From NCBI GenBank assembly GCA_028751875.1, contig CM054140.1, positions 15,062,747 through 15,126,746 of the forward strand: 64,000 nucleotides of DNA, written 5' to 3'. The first letter of the stretch is position 1; each line of letters opens with the position of its first letter. Positions 45,801 to 57,085 of this stretch are shown here, one piece after another. The notes under the pieces were generated by a model. It was given only the letters and a program-made list of their open reading frames with translations. It ran no database searches and had not been told where the DNA came from. The position numbers were made by a program, and so were the translations under genes. Origin of the DNA: Rapana venosa. Lineage: Eukaryota; Mollusca; Gastropoda; Neogastropoda; Muricidae.

Positions 45801-48800
45801 CTCACAAATGATCTGTGGGGTATAAAAATGAATTTTACCATTATCATTTAATCTTGCCTGTTGGTCAAGACTTAACTTCTGCATCACCTGGGGGTCTGGC
45901 TTTAGCAGCAGAGGGCTGCTGTCCCTCTGGCCTTCCCTGTCAAGCAAGTGAAGCACATGAAACTGGGCTGTTTTGGACTGTGTGACGGATGATAAATACT
46001 CAATACTGACACTCTTGACCACTCACTGTACTCTTGTGACTTTGAAAGTCCCCGGTAATGTTAATTATTTACAGTCAGTGCTTTGTTCAAAAACCAATGA
46101 ATGAATGAAATTAGTATTCTTGTTTTAAAGGTCATTTTAAAATATTTTTGTTTTGGTTAGTTTGTCAGACACAGTTGAGGAAAACATTTAACATCAATAA
46201 GATAAGAAAAATGTTTATTTATGAAACTCAAATCAGCCATGTTTGATTTTCTCTACCAATAACTGGATGGATTTGTAGATAAAGATGCTTGCCCCTTAAC
46301 ACTGCTGGTTCAGTCCATGGTGCTTGTCTGTTGAGTCCTGGTTTTGAAGGCACTGCAACTGGCATTCAGTAGTCACAATATTTTTGTTGCAACATTGTCT
46401 ACCAGATACCCTGGCTTTCATATTCTCTCTTTTTTTTTCTTTTCAAAGATGACCACCTTTTCAATCTCCCTCTTTTAGAATAAAAAATAACACTTCAGCA
46501 ACTAATATCTAAGAGGTATATGAAATCAGAAAATCTGCTTCAAATGCTTGCAATACTGCAATCATGATCAAACTGAAAACTAAAATTTGAAAGAACAAAA
46601 TTTTACACTATATCATTATCTGTATAAAAAAAATCAACACCCCCCCCAAAAAAAACCCAACAACAACAACAAAACCCACAACATCCAACATCAACAAAAC
46701 AGGACAAATGCCAACTTCTCAGGTGCTTATTACTGTATACGATAAAACGCTTTCACACAATCCACCACGCTCAGGCAAACAACCCTACTATCCTATACAT
46801 ACTTCTGCTGTTTAATTATTTATACTGAGAAAGAAATAGTTAGAGACAGAAGAGGAGACAGCAATACAAAGACTGAACTTACTTCAAGCTTTCATTGTAT
46901 CGCTCTCTATTTCTCTTTTCTGTCATTTTCCTGCGCCACATTCGCATGTAAGCAGCACGGCTGGCCCTCTTTCCTTCCCTCTCAGGCGGATTGGTCCTTT
47001 CATGATCTTCTTTCTGTGGATTTTCCTGCACATCTCCTGCTGCACGTTTTTCCTTCAGTTGTTTGCACCTTTCCCTGTATCTGGCTTGTCTCAAGACATG
47101 CAGTTTGTTTTTGCGCTTTCTGTCCTCCTCTGATGAGCCCATTCTGTTTTTCTTGTTTCTTGCTCTTTCCTTTACTCTGTATTCTGCTAGGGTTCCAGCT
47201 CCTTCATGGTACATGAGCCGTTTCTGGTAATCTGTCACCCTCTGAGCCGAGTCAGTATAAGAACTGCTTGAAGTTGAAGAATTGGATTTGTCTTGGAGTG
47301 ATTCTTCTTCCATATAGGTACAGTTATAGTTTTCCCATAGTGATGTTAGTTCCCCTTTGTTGACCTCAGTTTCAGCTGTCAAGTAAGAACAAATTAAAAT
47401 TATCAAAATGTCTGAAATAAAACAACCAAAACAAACAAAATGAACCAAAACAAACAAAACCAAAAGAAAAAAATCTTAGATGGGGACATTACAATTCTGC
47501 TGTACTGATGCCTTCTCACCCTGCCTGCCACAAAGAGCTGTTATTAACTTATTACTATGCCAAGATTTTACCATTCTAAGTCTCCTTTCAATTTACAATA
47601 TACCCAATTAAATATAAATTACTTCTTCCTCAAAGTTTAATTACAGTAACTAAACTAAGCTGAACATAAGATGAAAAGCTCCACCTGTGAAATAAGCGAT
47701 GGCGACAAGATTCCAAAATCCAAAGGAACAAATCTGAAGATACCACTTTCATTACCTGCTTTTGCTGATCTACTAAGTCATTCCATTACTCACATCTTAA
47801 ATAAAAATGTGAAAATGCCTTTCCAAATAAAAAAAATCTCCACTTACGAGTTTACATGAATTTCCTCTTTAGATAAACATATCTTCTGACAAAAACAACT
47901 TTCACAACATGATTATACAACAATACAAGTGATTATTTGATACTAATACTCATACTGTAATAGTAATACAACCATGTGTTGACAGCATAGAGTACTTAGA
48001 AACTCAGTGCCCTTTCTAATAAGCCTATAAGGACTAAAATAAAAATCTACTATCAGACTCATTATAAACTGCACAGCATCACAGATGCCTTTTAAAACTA
48101 TACAAGTTAATGTACACCACAGTTTCTGCATTACTAAATAAGGAGACCTTATCTTAAAATACAGGAATGGAGGGGGGAGGAGGGGGAGATAGCCAAGTGG
48201 TTTGAGAATTGGACTCCTGATCTGACAGTACCTGGGAGATTGGTTTCAAGTTCCCACTAAAGTATCTGTTACAGAAAATGTTTCCCCTTTCAGTGAACAT
48301 TTATATATATACTAATATAGACTCTGCTCCCCAGAAATGTCTTCAGATCAGACTTTAATAAGTGAAGTCTCATGTGTGATTGCACACAGAGTATCTTGTG
48401 CACACATCCACCTTTCCAAGGAGAGTTGGCCAGCTATGGCTGGTGGCACAGAAGATACATTACAACACATGCACCCTGATACTTGAAGAGGGATGGGCTC
48501 CAAATCAAACTTGTTGGCAATGAATAAACCATGACCCCCCCCCCCCCCCCCCCCCCCCCACCTTAGCAGCAAGAAAGTCCTTATTCCCAGCAATGTCCCC
48601 CCCACCCAACCATTTCTATTTTTGGGATGTGGGAACAGACAAAAGTCAAATGGCATCAAATCAAATGAGTACAGTCAGTGGATGATGATGAACTGGAAGC
48701 CAGTCAAAAGGGGTTTTTTTGGTTGTTGTTTATTTTAATGATAAATGCTATCTTTGGATTTCAAGGCAATGCTTTTACTGAACACAGAAAATCATGAGGG

Positions 48801-51800
48801 TAGGCCTACTTAAAGATCAACGAAGCAGACACTACTGTGACACCATAAAATGTACTTAGTGTACCATCTCTAGGATATATGTTTGGTCCTGTGCAATTTT
48901 CCAAAATCTGAACATGCAAAATTATGTTTCTTAGTTGTTGGGTTTTTCCCTGGTTCAAAATGGTGTATAACTGTTCAATATGACTATACCCTGAGCCCAT
49001 TATTCCCCATTTGAATAAACTAAGTAAGTGTTCATTTACCTTTAAAACAAAAGTAATACTAATAGCAACAACAAATATTCAGTTTTGCATGATTCTCTTC
49101 ACATTTTAATTAATTATTGCACAAATACATATGACTACAAGCACAAAAGATATAAATACGACATCAACTACAACTACTAATTCTATTGATTGTGATGGTG
49201 ATGATGATGACGATGATAATGATAAACATTTCAAACTTATTTTAATGTATTTTCTCTTCATTGTTCCTTGGGCTTGAACTCGAAGGTTCCCTAATGATCA
49301 GATTTTTGTTTTAATCAGTTTTCAAATGGAGAAAAATATCACACATGTACACAAATAGCACTAAAAACTGGGCACTTTGACCCTATTCATCAAAAATACC
49401 CCCACCTAACTGCTGGAATGAAACAAGCATACAGGTATTATGCCACAAAGTTATGCAACAAATTTAAGAGGAGAGCTGGGGGACCAATCAGGGACAGACA
49501 AGAGAAACTGTTGACAACAGAGAAAGAGCAAGAAGAAAGATGGGCTGAACATTTCCAGGAAGTTCTCAACCGACCACCACCTGATGAGACAGCCGACATC
49601 CCAGAAGCTACAAAAGACTTCTCTAGACATTGATGTCAACCCCCCCAAAAAAGGAAGAGATAGTGGCTGCCATCAAGACCCTCAAGAACGGCAAGTCACC
49701 AGGCCAGGACAACTTTGGTGCCAAACTATTCAAGGCAGATTCTGAACTAGCTAGCAGCTGACATACTGCAACCACTGTTCACAGCTGCATGTAAGAACGA
49801 GAAAGTACCTGACGATTGGACCAAGGGAGTGATAGTCAAAATCCCCAAGAAAGGAACCCTGAGCGATGCAACAACTGGAGGGGAATCACTCTTTTGTCTG
49901 TGCCGAGCAAGATACTGGCCAAGGTCATCATCAGAAGAATATCAGATGCTGTGGACGATGCACTGAGGAAGGAACAAGCAGGGTTCAGGAAGCAACGAGG
50001 ATGTATAGACCAGATATTCACGCTCAGAAACATCATTGAACAGTGCACAGAGTGGCAAAGACAACTGTATGTGAGTTTTGTGGACTTCGAAAAGGCATTT
50101 GACAGCATACACAGAGACAGCCTTTGGAGTATCCTTCGACACTATGGCATCCCATCGAAACTGGTACACCTTATCAAGAGCTTCTACGACAACTTCAGAT
50201 GCTCTGTGGGCCATAGCAATACTGTCTTTGAAGTCAAGACTGGAGTAAGACAAGGATGTGTGATGTCGGCAGTTCTCTTCAATCTGGCCATTGATTGGGT
50301 GATGAGGAAGACGACAGAAGACACCCCAAGAGGGATTCGTTGGAGCCTGTTCTCAACACTAGACGACCTTGACTTTGCGGATGACCTGGCGCTGCTGTCA
50401 CACACACACCAACATATCCAGGAGAAGACCAGCAGACTCCAAACATTCAGACAGCAAGTGGGGCTTCGTATTAGCACCAAGAAAACAGAGACAATGTCGC
50501 TCAATGTGAACATACCAACCCCTGTGGAAGTGAATGGAACTGACCAGCGCCAGACAGACAAGTTCACATACCTTGGCAGCAGCATCAAACCAGAGGGCGG
50601 CACAAAAGAAGACATCCACAACAGACTGGGCAAGGCCAGGAGTGTGTTTAGGGAGATGAACAATATCTCTCAGTACAGCACCAACACCAAGTTGAAACTA
50701 TACCAGAGCTGTGTTGTATCTACGCTCCTGTACGGTTCTGAGTGCTGGAGGATGACGGAAGCGGATCTTACCAAACTTCGATCCTTTCACACCAAATGCC
50801 TCTGAAGAATTCTCTGGATCTTTTGGCCAGAGAAGATCTCCAATGAAGACCTACTACAGAGATGCAGGCAGGAAGACATGGGAACCATCATCACCAGACG
50901 ACGGTGGAAGTGGATTGGGCACATCCTCCGAAGAGACCTACAGTCAATCACAAAAACAGCATTGCACTGGACCCCAGAAGGAAGGAAAAAGAAAGGAAGA
51001 CCAAAAGCAACGTGGAGGAGGACTGTAGAAAGTGAGATGAAGGCCATGCAGCACTCTTGGGGATCAGTGACTAGGTTAGCCCAGGATAGGCAGGAGTGGA
51101 AGCGCTTTGTTGCTGCCCTACACACCACTGGGTGTAATGGTTGATGATGATGATGATGCCACAAAGTGAAAGTTAAAAAAAAAAGGAGGGGTGGGGGGAG
51201 GACTAACAAGTCTTAAACACTTAGTTACTGGAAGAAAAGTTTATGAACTGAAAAGTTAAAAAAGTGAATTACAAAAAATATATATATAACACATTCCCAG
51301 CATGACACAGACAGATGGTAAGAAACAGAAAGAAAGAGAAAACAAACAAGCAGTGGAAAGGAAAAAAGCGAAGGGGGGGCAGAGAGAAACTTCTACAAGT
51401 TCTAGTACAGAGATTTTAGCATTACAGGGGTTACCTTTTTTTCAGAAGCCAATTCAAACAGCCATTTTGTCTTTAAACAGAAAATACTTTAACATATTAC
51501 ACAAAAAAGTGCACAACAAATATACAACTACCATTCTAGTGATCAAAGCAATCACAACAAACTAGAGCTATCTCACAACAACAATCTTACCTTTCCTGCT
51601 TTGATGCCTTTCAGTTTCACACATCTGGGCATTGGTCCTGTTTTATGAAGCATTGAAGCACAGCTTGTAACACAGCGTGTCAAATGTCTCAATCTGGCGG
51701 ACGACTTGTTCATTGGTTCCTTTGCGAAAGGAAAATAAGCCGCGTTGAAATCGGTGAGCACTGCAGCTTACTTTTTGAGAAATCACGGTCCAGGGACACA

Positions 51801-53688
51801 TACAAACAAATGCATGCAAATGCACACAAAAACGTGTGCAGATACAAACAGAAACATACATGTGTGTATACATGTACTACGTATGAGCGTGCGCGTGCAC
51901 ACACACACACTGCAACATCCCATAAACCCTAGTTGTGTATCAATTTAAAAAATTCATTCTTAGCAAAACCATGTAACTAAAAAACTTGCCACAAATTTCT
52001 CAGGTGGTCTACTAGTCTAGTGATTGATTATACGTTTACACATCCCCTCTAGAAAGTAAGGGGTCACAAGTTCAAACAAAGTCCAACTTTTCCCTTTCCA
52101 CTATATCATGAGTGGTGATCTCAGATTTTGTCTTTCAGATGAGGTGATAAGACAAGGTATAACAATGTGCGATGTGATTTATGTACACACAAGTAGCACA
52201 TATATACATATAAGTGTAAAAGAACTTGTGACAAGAAAAGTTCCTGCCAATTTTTTTTTATATAAAAAAACCAGAAGACTTAATTCAAAACCAATCTTAT
52301 GTAGACAAACAAAGCTAAATAAAACCCTGGTGGTGCTGCATTTGAGGTCTTCACTCCAGCTTAAGCAGCCTAAATACATTTCTTGCAGAAAAATCTGCCA
52401 CGACTAAAGAGGTGTGGTAGGAGAAAGGTAAAACTAAAGGTACAATCTTTTTCCTGCTTCCAAACCTCCAAAATAGGAATACATTACACAATTCCAACAC
52501 CGTCCACTAGTAATGCCACAGCATCACACATAATCACATCCAAGCTGCTAAAAAGTAATGTTAGCATTATTAGTTATTCAAGCAAAACACACATTTTTTT
52601 CATCTTCATACACTGTTACAGTGTTAGCATTATGGTTATCAAATGCAAGACAAAAGATCTGCTTTCCTGCACATAAACTCTTCTTTGTGTATCTCAGACA
52701 GGAACTATTTTTGTGAGTATTGTTTGTTGTCTGTCACGTGAGCAAAAATGCATTGTGCTGCCATTTGATTAAGCACCTGACAAGTCAGGCCCAGCACATC
52801 TTGCTTTGGCGTGGAAGAGAATTGTTATAAGACTTTCTGGACCATGAAGGCAGAATATTATATAGACAAGGAGGATGTGACAGGAGGAAAAGGAACAAGG
52901 CAGAAACAAAGAGGGATTTTTTTTAAAAAGGGGGAGGGGAATTCCTTGCACAGTTTCCAGAAGGTGGGGATGCTATTTATACTGACATGCCTCCGGCATC
53001 CCAATGGATGTACATACAGTTTCTAACAAACATGTTTTCCCGCTGTCACTAGCTCAAAAGCGCTGTTGTTTTTGTTTGTATTATTGTAGTGGAGTGGTGA
53101 AGACTAGCAGTAGTGCCAAGAATTTTAATGCCAGTTACCCAGGCAAGTAAAATTTCATCCTCATACAAATTAACGAGGCAATATCATGAAAATGAGACCA
53201 TTTTTCATCTTCACTCAGAGTCAAACATGTTCCGCTTTCATGCATGCAAATTGTTTGGTAACATTATGATTATCAAGATGCATGCACAAAAGGGAAAACC
53301 CTAGTCTGTTCACCTTCTAAATAAAATCTCATAATTATTGTTTTCTAAACAAATCAGGGATATTTTTCACCTTGAATGCAAAATGCTAACCTTCACCATA
53401 CACTGATACAGACAGGGGGATGGGATACCTGGACAGACTAGTGATTAGAGTGATGTATTTGTGATCTGCTGACCCGGGTTCAATTCTCATTCAAACAGAT
53501 TTTTCCTGTGGAGTTAACATCAGTGCTGACTTCACTCTCCCCAAAAGTCCTTCAGATGAGACTATAAACTGAGGACTTGTGTGCAAATGCACACAGAATA
53601 TCTTGTGCGCATGTTAAAACCTGTTCCGCTTTTTAGAAGAATAGGCCATTGTGTGCCAGTGGGAACAGGATGGCAAAATGTAGGAAAC

Positions 53689-53732
<44 letters not shown>

Positions 53733-54736
53733 GGGACTGGCTGAAAAAAAGCACAGGAGTGCTTATTCCATTATTGATTATCCTTGAAATAAAAGAATAA
53801 AATAAACACAATAAATTTATGCAAGCTGTACAATCTGGGTAAAACTTGTCCCATGTCTATGAAAAAAGACATCTGTTTATGTTATCACTTGCATTCTAAA
53901 GACAAAGCTTAGCATTTCGGTGATGTCCCTTGAAACTTTAGACGGGAACTGGAAAAAAAAAAAAAAAGGCCTAGGCAAGGCCTTGTTCTCGTTAAAAAGT
54001 TCTTGCACTGAACGATAATAGTGAACTGATAATCAGTTACGTCAAGCGAACAGCTCCTTCCTGTTCAACCGTTTGAAAACAAACATGCTCGAGACCGGTT
54101 TTCTATGCATGCTTGCTTGCTGAACTCTGATTCGGACACTTGAAACGATTTTGCCTCGTGGTCCCGATAGGCTAGACAACAGGGCAATGGACAATCATAC
54201 TGGAGTTTAGTAGCTTGTACATGTAGGCCTATTTTGTTACACAAACGTCGATAAGAAATTACAGATAATGAGAAAATAAATGCAAACATAATTCATTTTA
54301 TTGCAATTAACTGATTAACTTTTAATTAATATAAAAATATGTGCATTCCGTCACACTTCAACATGGCGAATATCTAATCATCAGCAATCAACGGGTTGGT
54401 TTGAGGGTTTAGAGCTAACTGATTCCTTGTTTAGGATTCACATGCAGGCAAATTATTTTCACGATTTAAAATGGAAGTTCGCGATGAATATCGTATGTGT
54501 ATTAGGCTGAATGACTGGCCTAAGGATTATGTTTTAGTTTGCTTTGGCGGGGTTTTAGTAAAAGGTTAGTTAGGCTAGCACGGTGAAGGTCGCTCACCTT
54601 ACTTCCGTAATGTCTAGCCTAGGCTATGACTGAATAATCAGATGATCTAAATATCAGAATTCGGCCATCACTATCTAAATCAAACTGTGGATAACAAAAA
54701 TCTAAAGCACATACCTGCATACGTGTCTGCATTCAT
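36136..54736 (-). CDS. Multi-C2H2 zinc-finger protein, 1435 aa, five coding exons
   Basis: Coding exons on the minus strand: 54736-54715, 47375-46883, 43909-43815, 41156-41125, 39801-36136 (4308 bp). Phases 1, 2, 1, 0 match at every junction, and donors (GTATGT, GTAAGT, GTAAGA, GTATGA) and acceptors are good. Residues 8-171 are Ser- then Lys/Arg-rich with two related basic blocks (RQARYRERCKQLKEKRAA; RAAYMRMWRRKMTEKRNRERY). About 265-305 could form a coiled coil. Twelve C2H2-type fingers follow, near residues 442, 467, 692, 807, 846, 928, 974, 1183, 1229, 1310, 1357 and 1395. Acidic and Ser/Pro-rich linkers hold a poly-Pro stretch, a basic HGRKRRDPP signal and ψKxE sites (IKPE, VKQE) that could be sumoylated. 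It is probably a DNA-binding nuclear regulator. The finger layout loosely recalls ZNF462-type proteins, but no orthologue is claimed. Confidence 0.85.
39885..40870 (-). mobile_element. Family L retroposon, older copy, split by a SINE
   Basis: It follows the 32281-33144 copy motif by motif (TTCTGTGACGTTCCTGTCCC; GGGCCCCACACTGCTACTGG; AACGTCCCTTCCATGA; CATGAGACCTGAGA; GGTGTCAACCAGGCC). A SINE is inserted at 40540-40783. The tRNA-like head at 40820-40860 is degraded. It lies in the intron between the last two exons of the zinc-finger gene. Confidence 0.7.
40527..40796 (-). mobile_element. tRNA-Leu-like SINE, 5'-truncated, nested in family L copy
   Basis: The same element as at 18033-18311 but lacking the tRNA A box. 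The target duplication AGCTGGAATAAAA (13 bp) is at 40527-40539 and 40784-40796, inside the older retroposon. Confidence 0.85.
41695..42639 (+). mobile_element. Family L retroposon, near-complete copy
   Basis: Starts CCAGCCACCATGGCACAATG with a B box CAGGTTCGATTCCC and the body as in 32281-33144 reversed. It ends GACGTCACAGAAGATGAAGC and an A/C-rich tail (42580-42632). A probable short target duplication TTTTCTA is at 41688-41694 and 42633-42639. A tandem doubling of AATCTGGGTA occurs at 42471-42500. Confidence 0.7.
42886..43100 (+). mobile_element. SINE 'B', 3'-truncated
   Basis: Head GGATAGCCTAGTGGTCTGAT, body with GAATGAGTCTCTAAACTGAGG and GCAGAACATCTTGGGC. It stops before the AGTAGGCC segment. 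Confidence 0.6.
43986..44215. repeat. Degenerate tandem repeat, about 70-bp unit, 3-4 copies
   Basis: ACTTTCAA(C/G/T)C(A/C)TCC recurs near 43986, 44056, 44123 and 44198, each followed by CACACCACTCA and GACAGCTGTCC-like segments. It lies about 80 bp beyond the 3' splice site of zinc-finger gene exon 3, within the intron. Confidence 0.7.
44230..45210. other. Intron 2 of the zinc-finger gene, nothing further recognised
   Basis: AT-rich DNA without clear exon or repeat signature on either strand. Confidence 0.35.
45200..45770 (-). mobile_element. Degenerate LINE with RNase H-like domain
   Basis: With frameshifts, the minus strand reads ALQSNRNSDLNDLSSALVSL, VLLWIPSRCNVLGTEAADT (the RNase H W-I-P…G-x-E-x-A-D motif) and LAKEGT, then PTGSQTGEHVLQSCLLHEAL and a C-terminal AAFITETELSN with stop near 45223. 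This order (RNase H, then Cys/His-type tail) is that of Jockey/I-group LINEs. Stops and frame changes show it is dead. Confidence 0.55.
45771..46882. other. Intron sequence, nothing recognised
   Basis: It includes an A/C-rich stretch at 46640-46690. No exon is supported. Confidence 0.35.
46883..47375 (-). CDS. Exon 2 of the zinc-finger gene: basic region
   Basis: The acceptor at 47376-47377 follows a T-rich tract; the donor GTAAGT begins at 46882. The 493-bp exon is open only in the frame reached from exon 1 (GCA-G|CT). It encodes an acidic/Ser-rich start (YMEEESLQDK, STSSSSYTDS) then about 90 residues rich in Arg, Lys and Glu. The arginine spacing resembles short basic repeats found in some nuclear and transposon-derived proteins. 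No known domain is assigned. Confidence 0.8.
48178..48460 (+). repeat. Diverged SINE 'B'-like copy
   Basis: GATAGCCAAGTGGTTTGAGA head-like sequence, TCTTCAGATCAGACTTTAAT and GAGTATCTTGTGCACACAT body motifs, all degenerate. Confidence 0.45.
48535..48559. repeat. Poly-C tract (25 bp)
   Basis: Homopolymer read directly, in intron 1 of the zinc-finger gene. Confidence 0.95.
49440..51167 (+). mobile_element. Young 5'-truncated LINE (LINE-D) with target duplication
   Basis: Element 49452-51155 lies between ATGCCACAAAGT copies (49440-49451, 51156-51167). The RT ORF at 49816-50805 holds NWRGITLLSVPSKILAK, EQAGFRKQRGCIDQ, YVSFVDFEKAFDSIH (motif A Asp), VRQGCVMSAVLFNLAIDW (motif B) and LDFADDLALLSH (motif C). 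A second block to 51144 carries the C-terminal WIGHILRRDL and GRPKATWRR. Frame breaks lie near 49630-49815 and 50805. It ends in a TGATGATGAT tail. The endonuclease part is missing. It is antisense to the host gene's intron 1. Confidence 0.9.
51591..51760 (-). other. Possible alternative exon of the zinc-finger gene (weak)
   Basis: A minus-strand segment between CTGCAG and GGAAAG|GTAAGA is open in all frames, is 170 bp long, and joins in phase to exon 1 (giving VLTDFNAAYFPF…). It would leave phase 0, which does not fit exon 2 but would fit the last exon. The polypyrimidine tract is poor. It may be a pseudo-exon. Confidence 0.2.
52005..52400 (+). repeat. SINE 'C', diverged
   Basis: GGTCTACTAGTCTAGTGATT, AAGTTCAAACAAAGTCC, GTCTTTCAGATGAGGTGAT and GAACTTGTGACAAGAAAAG keep the order of the C family, with ATCTGCCACGACTAAAG near the end. 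Confidence 0.45.
52700..53020 (-). repeat. Repeat 'H', near complete
   Basis: The minus strand starts GGGATGCCGGAGGCATGTC, has TATAAATAGCATCCCC and a long pyrimidine-rich middle, and ends with GCTGGGCCTGACTTGTC and GTGACAGACAACAAAC. The same layout is at 62742-63040. Confidence 0.6.
53412..53812 (+). mobile_element. SINE 'B', full length, tail type 1
   Basis: Head GACTAGTGATTAGAGTGATG and CCGGGTTCAATTCTC; body GATGAGACTATAAACTGAGG; tail GGGACTGGCTGAAAAAAAG and CTTATTCCATTAT. An (AT)n(AC)n run at 53693-53732 has expanded inside it. Confidence 0.75.
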
Positions 54737-54960
54737 AACACCAGAAAATAGCAAGCTATCAATGCCCTGATACCATACGACCGTCACTTTCGACGTCCAG
54801 TGAGGATCGAGCGCGACGCAGCTATAAATGACGTCATATTGGCACTGTGCATGATTTGTAACGTCATCGAGAACACCGCGGTCAGCTGATTGAACATGCG
54901 GGGCCTGAAAATATAATCGCTGTTGCGTACCGATCGTGAAGTTGAAGAGTTTTCATAGTT
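54737..54960 (-). promoter_or_regulatory. Probable promoter of the zinc-finger gene
   Basis: Upstream of the first ATG, this stretch is richer in CpG than its surroundings. It holds a full CRE palindrome TGACGTCA at 54829-54836, next to a TATA-like TTTATAG on the minus strand, plus a half-site variant GATGACGTTA around 54858-54867. CRE sites bind CREB/ATF factors. That these drive this gene is inference from position. Confidence 0.45.
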
Positions 54961-55640
54961 TGCAACGTTTTCCTTCTTCTTTTCCTTTTTTGATAGTTTT
55001 TGTTGTTGTTCACCTTTCAAAGTGTCCGTGCATGCTGCTTTTCTTTCTTAAAAGTTTTTGTTTAGGTTTAGTCAGTCATCTTGATGGGTTTGTACAAATT
55101 AAAAAAAAACAAGCGTTGATAAGAAACTGCTTCTTTAGGAATGAAGCTAAAATATCAAAATCTAAAATAACATCACACAGCTTTGAAAAACAAACAAACT
55201 TGATTACTAGATAAGAAATTGCAAACTCTACAAAAACGTGATCATTTACGTTAGGTTGTGTCTCTGGCTTTCCACAGCCAGAAACTTAGCAAAATGAAAG
55301 GATGATCATTCTCTATGCCACACAGAGCATGACTGAACAATTAACATATTCAGCTTTAAACAGATAATGTAGGTTGGTTCAGCAACACATGCTCAAATAC
55401 AAGGCTCAAGGTCCAAAACCGTTGCAATAGTAGCTTTATTGCAAAGTATATGTGAGAATGAGTCTTTAAAACAAATGCCAAGATCAGGGATCATACACTA
55501 TACAACAAAAACACAAAAGATGATCATCAATCAGTCTAAATTTCATTATATAATTTGCAAAATAGTCAAGTATCCTGACTTTCCATTATAAAACAGCTAA
55601 TTTATATTACTACTTCAACATGAAATAAAAATCCAGGATT
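54961..55640. other. Intergenic, nothing recognised
   Basis: AT-rich sequence upstream of the zinc-finger gene. No divergent gene is supported on the plus strand. Confidence 0.35.
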
Positions 55641-56335
55641 TTGGGGGGAGTGGAGTTGGTACTGATCTTCACTCCAGGAAAAAGATCCCCTTGAACAGGT
55701 GCCTTTGTGGTGGCTTGAACATGGCCGTCACACTGTGAGCGAAACATTACCCCCCAAAAAAACAACCCCCAAAAACCCCAGGCCCTGTGACCATATCATA
55801 AGATTGCCACTTTCTTTTTTTAGGGATAACATTTATGCATGACATAAATAATGTGTTATTGCTCTTTATGCCATCCAGTCCTACTGGCTTGCAGTGGCCT
55901 ACACTTCAATGGAAGGTGGGGTGGAATTTAGTGCTTGCATTCATACAGGGGACCTCAAATTTTTGCTGTCGTTTGCCAGCTCGATCTTTGAGGTACACCA
56001 TTGGTTAGATTTTTGCATATGCTACCATAAGGTAGCCACCATTGCCCACCATTAAGGTAGCCACATTCCAACTTTGGGGATAGAGTTGGGAATTGAACCA
56101 ACCAATTTTGCCAGGACAGGTGGGGGGTACTTCCCCGTTCTTTCTCAGTTTCTGATTTTCAACTGTTGTGAGCTTTTTTTACATGCACAAGTCTGTAAGT
56201 ACACAGATCCGACATGTTGTTCATTTTTCCCATCAATTGAGGAAGAAAGGGCAAGGCTGGGAATTGAACTCAAAACCTCATGATTTATGGTTTACTTGTT
56301 AGGCAGGTGAATGTCTAAACCGTCCTTAAACCTCA
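55640..56335. repeat. Cluster of old SINE fragments
   Basis: A minus-orientation B head fragment (55650-55745: AAAGATCCCCTTGAACAG), repeat E (55960-56095) and a copy of the head-I SINE (56140-56335: GGGCAAGGCTGGGAATTG, TTTACTTGTTAGGCAGG). Confidence 0.5.
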
Positions 56336-56394
56336 GATTAAAATCTCATCCAAATTCTGGGCACATGTTGGGTTCAAAGAGAAACTCAAGCATT

Positions 56395-56541
56395 AGTCAT
56401 CTTACCCACTAGGCAGAGAAGACAACTGGCATCAGTCATCTTACCCACTCAGCAAAGAAGACAACAGGCATCAGTCATCTTACCCACTCAGCAAAGAAGA
56501 CAACAGGCATCAGTCATCTTACCCACTCAGCAAAGAAGACA
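56395..56541. repeat. 39-bp minisatellite, about 3.8 copies
   Basis: AGTCATCTTACCCACT begins at 56395, 56434, 56473 and 56512, exactly 39 bp apart. The last three units are nearly identical; the first differs at a few positions. Confidence 0.95.
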
Positions 56542-57082
56542 GGGCTGAGAAATCTTCTTGCAGCAAACTGTCCTCCATGTTTATTTATGTACCAACATGT
56601 GCATATTTGTCAACAGATGTTTACAGTTGGTGGAGGGTGGGAGGGGGGGGGGGGGAGGAGGCAAAGTTATAAAATCCAAAATACCCAGCCTGCTATCAGA
56701 AACTGACAACATGTTGTTGTTGTTGTGCGTTTCCCAGCTTTACACCCTGGGGGTCACCCAGAATATGCACTCTGACTCATCCCACCTGGGAATCACTGTG
56801 AGATAGGAAGTACACCAGATGAGAAGTTTGTGTGTTTGACTCCTTTCAAGTACCTCGCCACATAGGCAGGCAGCCATACTCTGACTTCAGAGAATTTTTT
56901 TCTCCTATAAAGGAGAGTGCAGGTTGTTATTTTAAGAGCTCATCATAACTGAAGGCAATCTCAACACATTTTACAACATAACATTTTAGTGTAGGCCTTG
57001 GCAATTAGCTGACATCAATAACTGATACAGCTTTTGGCCTGGGCCAGACTGACAACACGACTCAATGGAAAAGAATATCAAT

Positions 57083-57085
<3 letters not shown>

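Noticed and set aside
47671..47859. A 62-codon plus-strand ORF upstream of exon 2
   Set aside because: Intronic, AT-rich, no recognisable motif or splice support.
56395..56541. CRISPR array from regularly spaced repeats
   Set aside because: Units are contiguous 39-bp copies with no unique spacers, in animal DNA; this is a minisatellite.
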